A stretch of 64,000 bases of DNA from contig NZ_CP128360.1 of the NCBI RefSeq assembly GCF_030345095.1, forward strand, positions 3,906,001 through 3,970,000, given 5' to 3'. Positions within the stretch are counted from its first letter, which is position 1; each line of letters starts with the position of its first letter. The DNA comes from Solwaraspora sp. WMMA2056. GTDB taxonomy: Bacteria > Actinomycetota > Actinomycetes > Mycobacteriales > Micromonosporaceae. The notes beneath the pieces were generated by a model. It was not told the origin of the DNA, ran no database searches, and saw only the letters and a program-made list of their open reading frames with translations. Position numbers and translations under genes: made by a program. Shown here piece by piece: positions 63,232-64,000 of this stretch.

Positions 63232-64000
63232 GCGATTCGCTGGAGCTTCGGATCCTGGGGCCGCTGGTGGTCTGCAAGGGCGACGAGTCGGTCCGCATCG
63301 GTGGCCTGCGGGAACGGGCGGTGCTGGCCCGGCTCGCCCTCGACGCCAATCGGGTCGTGAGCGTCAGCAGACTGATCGCGGCGGTCTGGGCCGGTACGCC
63401 GCCGCGCAGCGCCCGGTCGCAGATCGCCATCTGCGTGTCCCGGCTCCGTGCCGCGTTGGGTGAACGGATCGGTGCCGCCGCCGCCGACGAACAGGCGATC
63501 GTGACGATGAGCCCGGGGTACCTGTTGCGGGTGGCACCCGAGCGGATCGATCTGCACCGGTTCACCGAGCTGACCGGCCGGGCCCGCGACTGCCCGGACC
63601 GTGAACTGGCCGCCGGGTTGCTGGTCCGCGCGCTGGCCCTGTGGCGGGGGACACCGTTCGAGGGGATGTGCGGGCTGCAGGCCGAGGCGGCGGCGCTGGA
63701 GGAGGCCCGCCTCGAGGCCGCCCATGCCCACGTCGATCTGGAACTCGAACTCGGTCACCACGACCGGGTCATCATGGACCTCATCCCGCTGGTGGCGGAG
63801 CATCCACTGCGGGAGCGCTCACGGGCCCAGTTGATGCTCGCGCAGTACCGGGCCGGGCGGCGGGCGGAGTCGCTGCGGACCTATCAGGAGGCGCGCCGTC
63901 ACCTGGTCGAGCAGGTCGGCCTCGAGCCCGGACCGGAACTCAAACGCCTGCACGACCAGATCCTGCGCGACGCGCCGACGTTGATGCCGGCCGCCCGTGG
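63228..64000 (+). CDS. SARP/AfsR-family transcriptional regulator, partial (3' end cut)
   Basis: The frame starts at ATG 63228, overlapping the glycosyltransferase stop, and runs off the window after 257 codons. An N-terminal OmpR-like winged helix (LELRILGPLVVCKGDESVRIGG, then QIAICVSRLRAALGE and SPGYLLRV) precedes a bacterial transcriptional activation domain (YRAGRRAESLRTYQEARRHLVEQVGLEPGPELKRLHDQIL). This is the SARP core found in pathway activators. Whether NB-ARC and TPR domains follow, as in AfsR, cannot be seen. Co-translation with the glycosyltransferase gene ties it to the cluster. Confidence 0.9.
   Translation, partial: MSDSLELRILGPLVVCKGDESVRIGGLRERAVLARLALDANRVVSVSRLIAAVWAGTPPRSARSQIAICVSRLRAALGERIGAAAADEQAIVTMSPGYLLRVAPERIDLHRFTELTGRARDCPDRELAAGLLVRALALWRGTPFEGMCGLQAEAAALEEARLEAAHAHVDLELELGHHDRVIMDLIPLVAEHPLRERSRAQLMLAQYRAGRRAESLRTYQEARRHLVEQVGLEPGPELKRLHDQILRDAPTLMPAAR

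Overview
The window is chromosomal DNA from a high-GC actinomycete, most likely a member of the Micromonosporaceae. This is inferred from very GC-rich third positions, frequent GTG starts, many 4-base ATGA/GTGA stop-start overlaps, a DUF5753/DUF397 regulator pair, a MurL/MurD2 peptidoglycan pair, and an actinobacterial fabG-inhA-hemH operon. I see no rRNA, tRNA, CRISPR array, insertion sequence or prophage gene. Only the last ~11 kb looks like a specialised-metabolite gene cluster; the rest is mostly core or lineage-typical chromosome.

Left part (1-14 kb): tail of a GH13 gene, an aminopeptidase P divergent from asparagine synthetase, a secreted AA10 lytic polysaccharide monooxygenase with a CBM2, a PfkB sugar kinase, a metallo-beta-lactamase/thioesterase pair, a LacI repressor divergent from a secreted GH2-AbfB glycosidase with a clear operator over its promoter, an SDR fused to a small Cys-rich domain, and an MFS exporter. 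Middle-left (14-23 kb): XRE/DUF397 pair, sirtuin, a DsbA/NTF2 gene relic, MarR, two PH-domain membrane proteins, and a MoxR-DUF58-VWA operon. Middle (23-39 kb): a two-component system leading an operon with a hydrolase and an acyltransferase-3 protein; fabG-inhA-hemH-HAD; DUF3097; a serine hydrolase; NfeD plus SPFH; an SpoU methyltransferase; a PucR regulator.

39.6-46.5 kb is a compact reactive-sulfur island: two metallo-beta-lactamase/rhodanese proteins, a 1-Cys peroxiredoxin, a membrane rhodanese, a SulP transporter, a carbonic-anhydrase-like protein and a CsoR/CstR-family repressor. Three matching ATACCCC-N2-GGGGTAT palindromes sit in front of the repressor and both operons. Next come divergent murL and murD2, which make the D-Glu-containing UDP-muramyl dipeptide by the L-Glu-first route, and then an aminotransferase/CoA-acylating semialdehyde dehydrogenase pair.

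53.2-64.0 kb is the left flank of a glycosylated natural-product cluster: a large LuxR (LAL) activator, five genes that together match the EvaA-E set for a 3-amino-3-C-methyl-2,3,6-trideoxyhexose of vancosamine type, a macrolide-family glycosyltransferase, and a SARP regulator cut by the window end. No aglycone biosynthesis genes and no rmlA/rmlB are in view.

The least explained signal is a roughly 70-bp imperfect inverted repeat that occurs three times (124-201, 6364-6427, 31048-31115), each time in a gap between convergent genes.
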